Origin: Shimia sp. R9_2
Lineage (GTDB): Bacteria > Pseudomonadota > Alphaproteobacteria > Rhodobacterales > Rhodobacteraceae
DNA length: 64,000 bases
NCBI RefSeq assembly: GCF_017743735.1
Contig: NZ_JAGHRO010000001.1
Coordinates: 682,001-746,000 of the forward strand
Reading direction: 5' to 3'
Below the pieces are notes generated by a model, which was not told the DNA's origin, made no database searches, and worked only from the letters and a program-made list of their open reading frames with translations. The position numbers and the translations under genes are program-made. Every line of letters starts with the position of its first letter. The stretch's first letter is position 1. Of this stretch, positions 43,366-52,174 are shown piece after piece.

Positions 43366-44202
43366 ATGGCGGAAAAAGCCAAAAGCGAAAGCGGCATTGT
43401 CGAGACCATCAAAACGATCTTCTGGGCCTTGCTGATTGCCGGTGTCTTCCGCACCTTGTTCTTTCAGCCCTTCTGGATCCCGTCAGGCTCCATGAAAGAC
43501 ACGCTGCTGATCGGAGATTTCCTCTTCGTCAACAAGATGACCTACGGCTATTCCTATGCCTCCTGCCCGTCTGTGCGCATCCCGGCGGTGGGTGTGAATA
43601 TTGACGCCGAAGACCTCTGCGGCTGGCTTGGCGGCAACAACGGCCGTCTTCTGGGCGGCGAGCCTGAGCGCGGTGATGTTGTGGTCTTCCGCCATCCGGT
43701 GACCGGCTATGACTTCATCAAGCGCCTGATCGGTGTGCCCGGTGACAGGGTACAGATCAAAAATGGCGTGGTCTACCTCAACGGCGTGCCGGTGAAGCGC
43801 AAGGCCGATGGTGTCTTCCGCGAAGAATACGGCCCGCAGGGCCCACAAGGCCACCGCCCGCGCTGTGAAAACGGCCCCGTCGGCGATGGCGGCATCTGTG
43901 CCAAATCGCGCTATATTGAGACCCTGCCAAACGGTGTGAGCTACGCCACGCTCAACATCACCAATCAGCAGTCTGACAACACCGGTATCTACACCGTGCC
44001 CGAAGGCCACTACTTCTTCATGGGGGACAACCGCGACAACTCCACCGACAGCCGCGTGCCGCAATCCGCACGTGGGGTGGGCTTTGTACCCTATGAAAAC
44101 CTGATCGGCCGCGCCGACCGGGTGATGTTCTCCTCCGCCGGGCGCTCCATGTTTGCCTTCTGGACATGGCGCGGAGACCGTTTCTTCAAAGGGATCGAGT
44201 GA
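43366..44202 (+). CDS. lepB: Signal peptidase I
   Basis: An inner-membrane serine protease that removes signal peptides from exported proteins. It has 278 residues. The N-terminal transmembrane helix (about 13-33) precedes catalytic Ser42 in [10 protein letters not shown] and Lys119 in [13 protein letters not shown]. The C-terminal box [11 protein letters not shown] is present. The protein is of normal length for alphaproteobacteria. It sits in the acpS-lepB-rnc-era cluster and ends eight bases before rnc. Confidence 0.97.
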   Translation: MAEKAKSESGIVETIKTIFWALLIAGVFRTLFFQPFWIPSGSMKDTLLIGDFLFVNKMTYGYSYASCPSVRIPAVGVNIDAEDLCGWLGGNNGRLLGGEPERGDVVVFRHPVTGYDFIKRLIGVPGDRVQIKNGVVYLNGVPVKRKADGVFREEYGPQGPQGHRPRCENGPVGDGGICAKSRYIETLPNGVSYATLNITNQQSDNTGIYTVPEGHYFFMGDNRDNSTDSRVPQSARGVGFVPYENLIGRADRVMFSSAGRSMFAFWTWRGDRFFKGIE

Positions 44203-44209
44203 GGGCCAC

Positions 44210-44890
44210 GTGAAACTCGCAGCGGAACTGAAAGCGCTTGAAACGCGACTGGGGCACAAATTCTCGCGCCCCGAGCTTCTGGTGCGCGCGGTCACCCACT
44301 CCTCCATGTCTTCGCCCACACGGCAGGACAACCAGCGGCTGGAGTTTCTGGGCGACCGGGTGCTGGGCCTTGTCATGTCCGAAGCGCTGCTGGAGCACGA
44401 CAAATCCGCCGCCGAAGGTCAGCTCGCCCCGCGTTTTAACGCGCTTGTGCGCAAGGAAACCTGCGCCGATGTGGCGCGCGAGATTGATCTGGGCGCAGCC
44501 CTGAAGCTCGGCCGTTCCGAGATGATGTCCGGTGGCCGCCGCAAACAGGCGCTTCTGGGCGACGCCATGGAAGCGGTGATCGCCGCCGTTTATCGCGATG
44601 CGGGCTTTGAAGTGGCCAAGGCCCTGATCCTGCGGCTCTGGGGCAATCGCGTGAAATCGGTCGAGGCCGACGCACGCGACCCCAAAACCTCGCTGCAGGA
44701 ATGGGCACAGGCCCGCAAACTGCCGCCACCACGCTATGAGCTGGTCAAACGCTCCGGTCCCGACCACGTGCCGGTCTTCACCATTGCCGCCAAGCTAGAG
44801 AATGGCGCATCGGCTGAGGCGACAGACAACTCCAAACGCAAAGCGGAACAGGCCGCCGCGAAGGCGCTCTTGGACAAGGTGAACGGGTAG
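44210..44890 (+). CDS. rnc: Ribonuclease III
   Basis: A double-strand-specific RNase that processes rRNA and regulatory RNAs. It has 226 residues. The signature [13 protein letters not shown] is at 43-55, and the C-terminal dsRNA-binding domain (about 155-224) starts [13 protein letters not shown]. It begins with GTG at 44210, after GAGGGCCAC. Upstream in-frame codons lie in lepB and are rejected. Normally era follows directly; here a minus-strand nuclease gene separates them. Confidence 0.96.
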   Translation: MKLAAELKALETRLGHKFSRPELLVRAVTHSSMSSPTRQDNQRLEFLGDRVLGLVMSEALLEHDKSAAEGQLAPRFNALVRKETCADVAREIDLGAALKLGRSEMMSGGRRKQALLGDAMEAVIAAVYRDAGFEVAKALILRLWGNRVKSVEADARDPKTSLQEWAQARKLPPPRYELVKRSGPDHVPVFTIAAKLENGASAEATDNSKRKAEQAAAKALLDKVNG

Positions 44891-44892
44891 GC

Positions 44893-45441
44893 TTATACGC
44901 CAGGCGGCAACTTTCCGCGATGTTTTGCTGCGACACGCCAGAGTTTCTTGCGCGCGTCTTGAGTTTCAAACTCGCTATAAGCGCCGCCTGAAAACTTAGA
45001 CCAGTCGAGTGCCAAACCCTGTTTCACCATCTCAGCGCTAAGGTCGGTGCCGTCGTCCAGAACGCAATGTGCTACCACACGATCATAGCTGCTTTCTGGA
45101 AGTAGATTGGCTGTGACCGTTCGGCCCTTGGTAAGCGAGACCATCGCCCACTTGGCTTTCTTTCCATAGGGTTGATCCATCTCTGGCGCATCAATGCCAA
45201 AGAGACGTATGTGCGTTTTATCTATCACGATGGTGTCGCCATCGATCACATAACATTTGCCGACCAACTGTTTCTTTGCAGGTGTGTTGGCAGGTTTGAT
45301 CGTTTCTTTGGCAGAATGGCGAATTGCAGGCTTTTCGACGACCTGCAGTTTTGGTTTGTCAGAAAGGTAGTTCGCCTTTGGCGAAAAAGATGGCCGTTTT
45401 GGCGGGGCCCAGAATAAGCTTCTAAGGAACTTGATTAGCAT
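44893..45441 (-). CDS. Thermonuclease (SNase-like) family protein
   Basis: About 182 residues. An N-terminal basic, low-complexity stretch (about 1-60) precedes an SNase domain with YVIDGDTIVIDKTHIRLFGIDAPEM and the downstream KGRTVTANLLPESSYDRVVAHC and GLALDWSKF, the usual catalytic arginine/glutamate context. ATG at 45441 is used, but a TTG at 45453 is possible and no good binding site is seen. It opposes rnc, ends three bases from it and interrupts the rnc-era order. The sequence is less GC-rich than the flanks, suggesting insertion. Confidence 0.8.
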   Translation of the reverse strand: MLIKFLRSLFWAPPKRPSFSPKANYLSDKPKLQVVEKPAIRHSAKETIKPANTPAKKQLVGKCYVIDGDTIVIDKTHIRLFGIDAPEMDQPYGKKAKWAMVSLTKGRTVTANLLPESSYDRVVAHCVLDDGTDLSAEMVKQGLALDWSKFSGGAYSEFETQDARKKLWRVAAKHRGKLPPGV

Positions 45442-45671
45442 AATGATATTCAACTCAAAGGTGTTCTTTCCACCTTCCTTGAAATTTCGAAGCCGCTCAA
45501 GACTTTAGATTGTGAGGTCAACAGGCTTGGTTTGCGCATTTTAAAACGGATTTCCGTGAGAAAGCCCAACTCTCGCATATCTCCCATGCGCATCAGGCCC
45601 CTAGCCCCAGCCCGCAATTTCCGCTACAGACGCCCCTTAACCAGCCACAGCTGACTCACAAAGGCATTCAC

Positions 45672-46580
45672 ATGACCACACGCGCCGGATTCGTTGCCCT
45701 GATCGGAGAGCCCAATGCGGGCAAATCCACGCTCACCAACCAGATGGTGGGGGCGAAGGTCTCGATCGTGACCCATAAGGTGCAGACCACCCGCGCGCGC
45801 ATCCGGGGTGTGGCGCTCGAAGGCGACAGCCAGATTGTCTTTGTCGACACCCCGGGCCTGTTCCGCCCGCGCCGCCGTCTGGACCGCGCTATGGTTGCCG
45901 CTGCTTGGGGCGGGGCTGCAGATGCCGATGTCATCGTGATGATGGTGGAGGCCCATCGCGGCGTCACCAAAGGTGTCGAAGCCATTCTGGAGCAGCTGGA
46001 AGAGATCGCAGAGGGCCGCAAAGTGGCGCTGGCGATCAACAAGATCGACCGTGTGAAATCCGACGTCCTGCTGGCCCTGACCAAAGACCTCAACGAGCGC
46101 TTCATCTTTGTTGAGACCTTCATGATCTCCGCAGAGAAAGGCCACGGCTGCGCCGATCTGCGCAAATGGCTGGCCGCAGAGCTGCCTGAAGGCCCGTGGC
46201 TCTACCCCGAAGATCAGATCGCCGATCTGCCCATGCGCATGATCGCCGCTGAAATCACCCGTGAAAAGCTCACCCTGCGTCTGCATCAGGAGCTGCCTTA
46301 CCAGATGACGGTGGAAACCGAAAACTGGGAAGAGCGCAAAGACGGCTCCGCCCGTGTGGATCAGATGATTTATGTGATGCGTGACGGGCACAAAGGCATC
46401 GTTCTGGGCAATAAAGGCGAGACCATCAAGGCGGTTTCCAAAGCCGCCCGCGAAGAGCTTGAAGAGTTCATGGGCCGTCGTATCCACCTGTTTCTGCAGG
46501 TGAAAGTACGCCCGAACTGGCTTGAGGAAAAAGAGCGCTATTCCGAAATGGGCCTTGATTTCAAAGACGGCAACATCTGA
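45672..46580 (+). CDS. era: GTPase Era
   Basis: A GTPase binding 16S rRNA and needed for 30S maturation. It has 302 residues. G1 GEPNAGKST is at 12-20. G3 is DTPGLF, G4 is NKID, and the C-terminal KH domain has GHKGIVLGNKGETIKAVSKAA. It is in order with recO downstream. The upstream 218-base space opposes the thermonuclease gene and presumably carries its own promoter. Confidence 0.97.
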   Translation: MTTRAGFVALIGEPNAGKSTLTNQMVGAKVSIVTHKVQTTRARIRGVALEGDSQIVFVDTPGLFRPRRRLDRAMVAAAWGGAADADVIVMMVEAHRGVTKGVEAILEQLEEIAEGRKVALAINKIDRVKSDVLLALTKDLNERFIFVETFMISAEKGHGCADLRKWLAAELPEGPWLYPEDQIADLPMRMIAAEITREKLTLRLHQELPYQMTVETENWEERKDGSARVDQMIYVMRDGHKGIVLGNKGETIKAVSKAAREELEEFMGRRIHLFLQVKVRPNWLEEKERYSEMGLDFKDGNI

Positions 46581-46590
46581 AGGAACGCCC

Positions 46591-46920
46591 ATGCGCCTTA
46601 CCGCTGATTTCTGGGTGCATGCCTATATTGCGCGGCTTCGACTGGCGGACATCCCAACCTTTGTCGTGGCGCATGGCGATGACACGGCTGGGGCTGTTCT
46701 GGTGAAACTCAACACGCTGGATGGCAAAGCCACGGTGTTTCAGCGCAGCTTTGATCTCATGAGCGGGGAGCGCAAATGGGTTGTGCTGTCTGAGGGTGAT
46801 GAGGCTGAGGTGGATGCGGCACTGGCCCGTCAGCGCAGCTTTGATCCGGACGCCTGGGTGATCGAAGTTGAGGATCGCCAGGGGCGCCACATGCTGGATG
46901 AGCCGGGGCTGTCGGATTGA
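46591..46920 (+). CDS. DUF1491 family protein
   Basis: A 109-residue soluble protein belonging to DUF1491: MRLTADFWVHAYIARLRLADIPTF, KATVFQRSFD and FDPDAWVIEVEDRQGRHML. The ATG at 46591 has AAGGAACG and opens the family N terminus. The longer frame from 46522 belongs to the shadow of era. It is cotranscribed with era and followed by repeat copy B before recO. The function is unknown; its place in the era-recO group is conserved in this family of bacteria. Confidence 0.85.
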   Translation: MRLTADFWVHAYIARLRLADIPTFVVAHGDDTAGAVLVKLNTLDGKATVFQRSFDLMSGERKWVVLSEGDEAEVDAALARQRSFDPDAWVIEVEDRQGRHMLDEPGLSD

Positions 46921-46928
46921 ACGGGACA

Positions 46929-46990
46929 GGGGCTTCGCCCCGCTCACAGCAAAGCTGTGATCTCCCCAGAGTATTTTTGGCAGAATGAAG
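46929..46990 (+). repeat. Intergenic double-hairpin repeat, copy B (before recO)
   Basis: GGGGC-TTC-GCCCC (46929-46941), TCACAGC-AAA-GCTGTGA (46944-46960), then a tail starting CCCCAGAG. The last 22 bases (46969-46990) are identical to copy A after smc. The hairpin sequences differ between copies while their architecture is kept, which points to selection for structure. Confidence 0.75.
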
Positions 46991-47048
46991 CTGGAATGGG
47001 CTTTCCTTTTGGCCCCCTGCACGGTTTTCTGAGCCAAAGGATAGGGCG

Positions 47049-47780
47049 ATGGACTGGCGCGATCAGGGCTTTGTGCTCAGCACAAGAAAACACGGGGAAA
47101 CCTCGGTCATTCTGGAGGCCTTCACCGAGACGCAGGGCCGCCATGCAGGCATCGTGCGCGGTGGCATCAGCCGCAAGATGATCCCCATCCTGCAACCCGG
47201 TGGGCAGGTTGATCTCTCATGGCGCGCGCGCCTGTCAGATCATATTGGCACCTATTCGGTAGAGCCGCTGCGCTCCCGTGCGGCGGTGCTGAGTGACCGC
47301 TTTTCACTGGCCGGGCTCAATGTGGTGACGGCGCTTTTGTCCTTCTGCCTGCCGGATCGGGAGCCGCACCCGGCGCTCTATCGTCAAAGCGTGCAACTTC
47401 TGGATCTGCTGGGGCAGCACGAGCTGTGGCCGCTGGCCTATCTGCGCTGGGAAATGGCGCTGCTGACGGAGCTCGGCTATGGGCTTGATCTGACCTCCTG
47501 TGCGGTCACAGGCAGCTCTGACGCGCTGGTTTATGTTTCACCCAAATCGGGGCGCGCGGTCTCTGCCAAAGGCGCTGGAGAGTGGGCAGACAGGCTGCTG
47601 CCCTTGCCACCTGTCCTGCGCGGGGAGGGCGGCGCGCCGGATAAGGAGGTGCTGGCCGCGCTGGCGACCACGGGCTACTTTCTGTCAGAAAAGCTCGCCC
47701 CCGATCTGGGGCACAAGCCGCTGCCGGACGCGCGCGCGCGCTTTATTGATCGGTTTGCGCGGCAGCTGTCTGCCCGCTGA
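47049..47780 (+). CDS. recO: DNA repair protein RecO
   Basis: The RecFOR pathway mediator that loads RecA on gapped DNA. It has 243 residues. The N-terminal OB fold carries [21 protein letters not shown] and [12 protein letters not shown], and the C-terminal helical region has [26 protein letters not shown] and a Cys-containing zinc region [16 protein letters not shown], degenerate compared with four-cysteine forms. Its 3' end overlaps the convergent lipoprotein gene by 38 bases. Confidence 0.93.
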   Translation: MDWRDQGFVLSTRKHGETSVILEAFTETQGRHAGIVRGGISRKMIPILQPGGQVDLSWRARLSDHIGTYSVEPLRSRAAVLSDRFSLAGLNVVTALLSFCLPDREPHPALYRQSVQLLDLLGQHELWPLAYLRWEMALLTELGYGLDLTSCAVTGSSDALVYVSPKSGRAVSAKGAGEWADRLLPLPPVLRGEGGAPDKEVLAALATTGYFLSEKLAPDLGHKPLPDARARFIDRFARQLSAR

Positions 47781-48162
47781 ACACCATCTCACGCCCCGCA
47801 TCATTGCTCAGCACCAGTGTCGGGCCAGAGACCTCCACTAGGCTCATCTCCTGCAGCGCGGTCAGATAGGCCTCTTCGCGGTCGATGTCCGGACAGTAGA
47901 TCTGCTCCACCACATCCACCTTTATGTTGATCCACGGGTAGGGGGCGTCCTGCGTTGCCAGAAAGCTGTTGCAGGGCCCTTGCCCCATCACCCGGCCGCT
48001 CTCTTCCAGCAATAGGATGGCTTCATAATCGACAGCCGCGCCGTCGATCTCCTGCAGCCGCCAAGTGTAGTCGGCGCCACCATATTGTGTCACCGTCTCA
48101 GACGGTGCGCAGGCGGCCACGCCCAAACCCGCTGCCAAAACCCAAGCAATCCGCCGCATCAT
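47743..48162 (-). CDS. META domain-containing lipoprotein
   Basis: A 139-residue lipoprotein. A signal with lipobox GVAAC ends in Cys18. The mature META-like domain begins [20 protein letters not shown] and contains [18 protein letters not shown] (HslJ-like) domains occur in heat-shock or antibiotic-related outer-membrane proteins of unclear function. It overlaps recO at its 3' end and is overlapped by tetR upstream, so it is likely cotranscribed with tetR. Confidence 0.78.
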   Translation of the reverse strand: MMRRIAWVLAAGLGVAACAPSETVTQYGGADYTWRLQEIDGAAVDYEAILLLEESGRVMGQGPCNSFLATQDAPYPWINIKVDVVEQIYCPDIDREEAYLTALQEMSLVEVSGPTLVLSNDAGREMVFSGQTAAAQTDQ

Positions 48163-48710
48163 TCTGCCTCGTGCAATGCCAAAATCAAATCAACCAATGT
48201 GCCCAGAGCCGGGCCATTCTGCACACCATCATGCGCAGACAGGGTCTCCATGCCAAGGAAGGCGCCATAGAGCAAGCGGGTCAATTCCGGATTGGTGAGG
48301 CCAATCTCCGACAGCAGGGTCTTGATGTGGCCCATGCGCGCCTCATCAACTGCTGTGATCTGAGCGGCCACATCCGCATTGTCCCGCGCCCAGGCCCGCA
48401 TCGCTGGCCCAAGCCGGGCGGTCTCGCTGTCTGTCTCTTGCTCGGCAATCTGCGCCAGATCACGCAGCTTCTGCACAGCCGTACCAGTGTCCTCCCGCTG
48501 GGCTGTGATCACCGCTTCAGCATCATCAGCCCAAGCCGCGAGCAATGCGGCGTGAAACCCCGGTACATCGTCAAAGTGCCAGTAGAAGGAACCCTTGGTT
48601 GTGCCAAGCCGCCGCGCCAGTGGCTCGGCCTTTAAGGCGGCCGGCCCAGCCTCGGTGAGCGCTTCAAATCCCGCCTGCAGCCAATCCTGCTGTGAAAGTC
48701 GCTTTGTCAT
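48159..48710 (-). CDS. TetR family transcriptional regulator
   Basis: A 183-residue repressor. The N-terminal helix-turn-helix (about 6-52) includes LARRLGTTKGSFYWHFDDV, the family DNA-binding motif, with a hydrophobic ligand domain behind it. The ATG at 48710 starts the conserved MTKRLSQQDW; a longer frame upstream is rejected. It leaves the lipoprotein gene in a four-base overlap. A GTTGCG/CGCAAC inverted repeat lies 61-82 bases upstream. Its target may be itself or the neighbouring acyl-CoA dehydrogenase (inference). Confidence 0.85.
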   Translation of the reverse strand: MTKRLSQQDWLQAGFEALTEAGPAALKAEPLARRLGTTKGSFYWHFDDVPGFHAALLAAWADDAEAVITAQREDTGTAVQKLRDLAQIAEQETDSETARLGPAMRAWARDNADVAAQITAVDEARMGHIKTLLSEIGLTNPELTRLLYGAFLGMETLSAHDGVQNGPALGTLVDLILALHEAE

Positions 48711-48770
48711 GATGGAAGCGTATGAGTGCAAATGCTGCACTGCAACAGGCGCAAAGGGAGTGTGACCAAA

Positions 48771-48792
48771 TGTTGCGCCATTTCACGCAACA
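48771..48792. promoter_or_regulatory. Inverted repeat TGTTGCG-N8-CGCAACA upstream of tetR
   Basis: Perfect 7-base arms at 48771-48777 and 48786-48792 with an 8-base spacer form a candidate operator for the TetR regulator or another factor. The same half-site recurs upstream of the acyl-CoA dehydrogenase at 50731-50758. The rest of 48711-48936 shows nothing. Confidence 0.45.
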
Positions 48793-48936
48793 ACGTGCGG
48801 TGTGTTTATTGCTGCACCTGCGAAAAGATCACCGAAATCGGCACCTCCGCGATACAGACGCAATACCGACGCGATACCGAACACGCGATTTTTGCGGATT
48901 CTGCGAATCAGCGACTTTATTAACGGGCACAAAAAA

Positions 48937-48961
48937 GCGCGGCTCCGAGGGAGAGCCGCGC
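48937..48961 (-). terminator. Rho-independent terminator after the acyl-CoA dehydrogenase
   Basis: A 9-bp stem GCGCGGCTC/GAGCCGCGC with a 7-base loop, followed on the minus strand by TTTTTT. It lies about 30 bases past the stop of the dehydrogenase gene. Confidence 0.9.
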
Positions 48962-48990
48962 CGGGTCTGCTGTCCAACTGAGAGCGGGTG

Positions 48991-50652
48991 TCAGCTCAGC
49001 AAACGTCTTGCAATCACTTGCGCCTGAATTTCAGCCGCACCTTCAAAGATGTTGAGAATACGCGCATCACACAGGATGCGGCTCACGGTGTATTCCAGCG
49101 CAAAGCCGTTGCCGCCATGAATTTGTAGCGCATTATCCGCCGCCGCCCAGGCCACACGTGCGCCCAGCAGCTTTGCCATACCCGCTTCAAGGTCACAGCG
49201 GTGACCGTGGTCTTTTTCCCAGGCAGAGAAATAGGTCAGCTGGCGGGCAATCATGATTTCCACCGCCATCATCGCGAGCTTGCCTGCCACACGTGGGAAA
49301 TCGATCAGCGATTTGCCAAACTGCTTGCGGTCGATCGCGTATTGCATGCCCACGTCGAGCGCGGCCTGTGCCACACCCACTGCGCGGGCCGCGGTCTGAA
49401 TGCGGGCCGACTCGAAGGTTTCCATCAACTGTTTGAAACCTTTACCTTCTTCGCCGCCCAGAAGGTTCTCGCCTTTGACTTTGAAGCGATCAAAGCCCAG
49501 CTCGTATTCTTTCATGCCGCGATAGCCCAGCACCTCGATTTCACCGCCGGTCATGCCTTCAGTCGGGAAGGGGTTCTCATCGGTGCCCGGGGTCTTTTCC
49601 GCCAGGAACATGGAGAGGCCGCGGTGATCGCTGCTGTCAGGATTTGTGCGTGCCAGCAGGGTCATCACATGGGTCCGCGCCGCATGGGTGATCCAGGTTT
49701 TGTTGCCGGTCACTTCCCAGTTGCCGTCCTCGGTTTTCACTGCGCGGGTGCGCAGGGAGCCGAGGTCAGACCCGGTGTTTGGCTCAGTAAACACAGCGGT
49801 TGGCAGGATCTCTGCGCTCGCCAGTTTCGGCAGCCAGTTCTGCTTTTGCTCTTCGGTGCCGCCACACAGGATCAGTTCAGCGGCGATCTCAGAGCGGGTT
49901 CCCAGCGAGCCCACGCCGATATAGCCGCGAGACAGTTCTTCAGACACCACAACCATGGAAGCTTTGGAGAGGCCAAACCCGCCGTACTCTTCCGGGATGG
50001 TCAGGCCAAACACGCCCATTTCCGCAAGCTCTTCAATGATTTCCATTGGGATGAGCTCGTCTTTGAGGTGCCACTCGTGGGCATTTGGTTCAACGCGATC
50101 CACCGCAAAACGGCGGAATTGCTCGCGGATCATTTCCAGCTCTTCATCAAGACCGGAGGTGCCGACAGTGATGTTTGCCGCCTGCTCCTGCATCAGCTCT
50201 ACAAGGCGCATACGCGCCGCTTGGCTGTTGCCCTCGGTGCAGAGGGTCATCACATCCGGCGCCATCAGGCCACGCATTTCATCTTGCGTCAGGCCGAGGT
50301 CCTGCAGGCGAATGATCTCGCCCTGGCTCATCGGAATGCCGCCATACACCTGCCAGAGGTATTCGCCAAACGCGATCTGGTGAATGATCTGTTCGATCTC
50401 GCCAAACTTGCCGTCTGCATTGAGCTTCTCTGCCCAAGCCTGCATCTGTTTGAGCGATTGCGCGTAAGTCGCGAGCCAGCTCAGGCCATGTGCAGCGGTC
50501 TGATTTTCCTCAATCAGCTTGCCGGAAACACGGCCATCTTCGGAGACAGTTTCCTTCACGCGCGCAATGGCGGTTTCCAAAATGGCTTCAACCGGGGCCA
50601 CAGCCGCGCCGGTCAATTTCAGAAGATCGGGAAGAATCACCGGAGTCGCCAT
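48991..50652 (-). CDS. mcd: Acyl-CoA dehydrogenase, probable (2S)-methylsuccinyl-CoA dehydrogenase
   Basis: A flavoprotein of 553 residues. The standard acyl-CoA dehydrogenase core (about 175-553) holds FTEPNTGSDLGSLRTRAV, NKTWITHAARTHV, DRKQFGKSLIDFPRVAGKLA and GGNGFALEYTVSRILCDARI. A helical N-terminal extension of about 170 residues is typical of methylsuccinyl-CoA dehydrogenase, which acts in the ethylmalonyl-CoA pathway for acetate assimilation. The closely matching length supports mcd, but substrate is inferred. The ATG at 50652 follows AGGATTTGACT. Other pathway genes are not in the window. Confidence 0.78.
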   Translation of the reverse strand: MATPVILPDLLKLTGAAVAPVEAILETAIARVKETVSEDGRVSGKLIEENQTAAHGLSWLATYAQSLKQMQAWAEKLNADGKFGEIEQIIHQIAFGEYLWQVYGGIPMSQGEIIRLQDLGLTQDEMRGLMAPDVMTLCTEGNSQAARMRLVELMQEQAANITVGTSGLDEELEMIREQFRRFAVDRVEPNAHEWHLKDELIPMEIIEELAEMGVFGLTIPEEYGGFGLSKASMVVVSEELSRGYIGVGSLGTRSEIAAELILCGGTEEQKQNWLPKLASAEILPTAVFTEPNTGSDLGSLRTRAVKTEDGNWEVTGNKTWITHAARTHVMTLLARTNPDSSDHRGLSMFLAEKTPGTDENPFPTEGMTGGEIEVLGYRGMKEYELGFDRFKVKGENLLGGEEGKGFKQLMETFESARIQTAARAVGVAQAALDVGMQYAIDRKQFGKSLIDFPRVAGKLAMMAVEIMIARQLTYFSAWEKDHGHRCDLEAGMAKLLGARVAWAAADNALQIHGGNGFALEYTVSRILCDARILNIFEGAAEIQAQVIARRLLS

Positions 50653-50730
50653 AGTCAAATCCTGTCCATCATGGGCCATGTTGCAATATCCTCTGTTTCT
50701 GCAGTGTGCATATTTCTTTTGCAGATGCAG

Positions 50731-50758
50731 CGCAACAAAAATGCCATAAGACGTTGCG
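50731..50758. promoter_or_regulatory. CGCAACA...GTTGCG half-sites upstream of the acyl-CoA dehydrogenase
   Basis: CGCAACA at 50731-50737 and GTTGCG at 50753-50758 lie in the 168-base gap between mcd and the divergent tauE-like gene. They match half-sites seen upstream of tetR, giving a possible shared regulator. Confidence 0.35.
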
Positions 50759-50820
50759 TTTTGATTGTTTATTTCGCGTCAAATCTTTGCCCGACAGGAT
50801 GTCAGGCACTATAGGAAGAT

Positions 50821-51588
50821 ATGGATTTCGACATTCTAACCCTACCGCCCGTTGCCTGGCTACTTTGCGCGGGAATCGCTGTTTTGGCGGGGGTTATCAA
50901 AGGGATGGTCGGGTTCGCCATGCCCATGGTCCTGATTTCTGGGCTAAGCTCGTTTCTGGCCCCGGAGCTGGCTTTGGCCGGTCTGATCCTGCCCACATTG
51001 GCCACAAACGGCATGCAGGCGTTGCGTCAGGGGCGTGCGGCGGCTTGGCAGTCCGTTAAGCGTTTCCGGCGATTTTTGATCGCGGGTGGCGCTGTCATGG
51101 TGATCAGCGCGCAGTTTGTCCGCATTCTTCCAGGGGACGTTTTGCTGTTGGTGATCGGTGTGCCGGTGTTTTTGTTTTCTCTGCTGCAACTGATGGGGCG
51201 TTCCATCACCATCGCAAAGCCAACGGCACGTGGCGAGATGGTTGTCGGTGGCGTTGCGGGAGCAATTGGCGGCATCTCAGGCGTTTGGGGGCCGCCCACG
51301 GTGGCCTATCTGACGGCACTGGGCACCGAGAAATCCGAGCAGATGCGCATTCAGGGGGTGATCTACGGGTTGGGCTCGGTTGTGCTGCTCTTTGCCCATA
51401 TCGGCTCAGGCGTGCTGAACACCAAAACCGCGCCTCTGTCACTCGCTCTGGTTCTGCCCGCCATTTTGGGCATGTGGTTTGGAGGGCGTATCTCTGATCG
51501 CATCGACCAACGCCGCTTCCGGCAGGCCACGCTTTTTGTGCTGCTGATCGCTTCGCTCAACCTTATGCGGCGCGCATTGATCGGTTGA
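50821..51588 (+). CDS. Sulfite exporter TauE/SafE family protein
   Basis: An inner-membrane protein of 255 residues with about eight helices. The family motif occurs twice: AGVIKGMVGFAMPMVLISGLSSF near the N terminus and GAIGGISGVWGPPTVAYLTALG in the second half. These transporters export sulfite or organosulfonates or other anions, and the exact substrate is unknown. It starts with ATG at 50821, divergent from mcd. Confidence 0.88.
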   Translation: MDFDILTLPPVAWLLCAGIAVLAGVIKGMVGFAMPMVLISGLSSFLAPELALAGLILPTLATNGMQALRQGRAAAWQSVKRFRRFLIAGGAVMVISAQFVRILPGDVLLLVIGVPVFLFSLLQLMGRSITIAKPTARGEMVVGGVAGAIGGISGVWGPPTVAYLTALGTEKSEQMRIQGVIYGLGSVVLLFAHIGSGVLNTKTAPLSLALVLPAILGMWFGGRISDRIDQRRFRQATLFVLLIASLNLMRRALIG

Positions 51589-51613
51589 GCGCTGGCGCTG
51601 GCAGATTAGCAGC

Positions 51614-52120
51614 TCAAGCGTTCACCTGATCATACCAGGCAAGAAGATCATCGATGTTGGGCTCCACTTGCGTGGCCATGCCCCCGGCAAACTCTTCAAA
51701 CACTCCGGCATTCAGCGGATTGGTGCCCGCGATCACCGTCGCGCCATTCTCCAACGCTTCAGCCAGCAGATCCCGGAAGCCCTTTCCTTCGGCTTCCTGC
51801 TTGCCAAATTTGTTCAGGAGGAACACGTCGTAAGGCTCTTCCATGGATTGCGACACAGCGGTGATTGCCGTGGCCATGGCGTCCGGATCAAGACGGCAGC
51901 CTTTGGCTTCTTTGCCAAGGTCTTGGGAAATACGAATGATCGGTCCGCTCGGCAGCACCTGAACGTCCATGTCGCAACGCTGATCGGTTTCACAGCCCGT
52001 GTTGGTCTGCACAATACCACGTGCGGTCAAACCGCGATCATTCAGCCGATCTGCCAGCTCCGCGAGCAGCAAATCCAGTTTCCCGCGCCCATGCGCCATC
52101 GTGTATGCAATTTTCATCAT
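51614..52120 (-). CDS. DUF2478 domain-containing protein
   Basis: A 168-residue cytosolic protein covered by DUF2478. It has IAYTMAHGRGKLDLLLAELADRLNDRGL, VLPSGPIIRISQDLGKEAKGCRLD and FLLNKFGKQEAEGKGFRDLLAEA. Several relatives are annotated as nucleoside-triphosphatase-like or linked to molybdenum uptake. No P-loop is clear here. Adjacent ATGs at 52120 and 52117 are equally possible. It is followed on the opposite strand by the TauE-like gene. Confidence 0.75.
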   Translation of the reverse strand: MMKIAYTMAHGRGKLDLLLAELADRLNDRGLTARGIVQTNTGCETDQRCDMDVQVLPSGPIIRISQDLGKEAKGCRLDPDAMATAITAVSQSMEEPYDVFLLNKFGKQEAEGKGFRDLLAEALENGATVIAGTNPLNAGVFEEFAGGMATQVEPNIDDLLAWYDQVNA

Positions 52121-52174
52121 GGTCTAATTTTAGGTTTCAGAGGCCGGATTACAACTGAGGCATATTGCCTTTGG

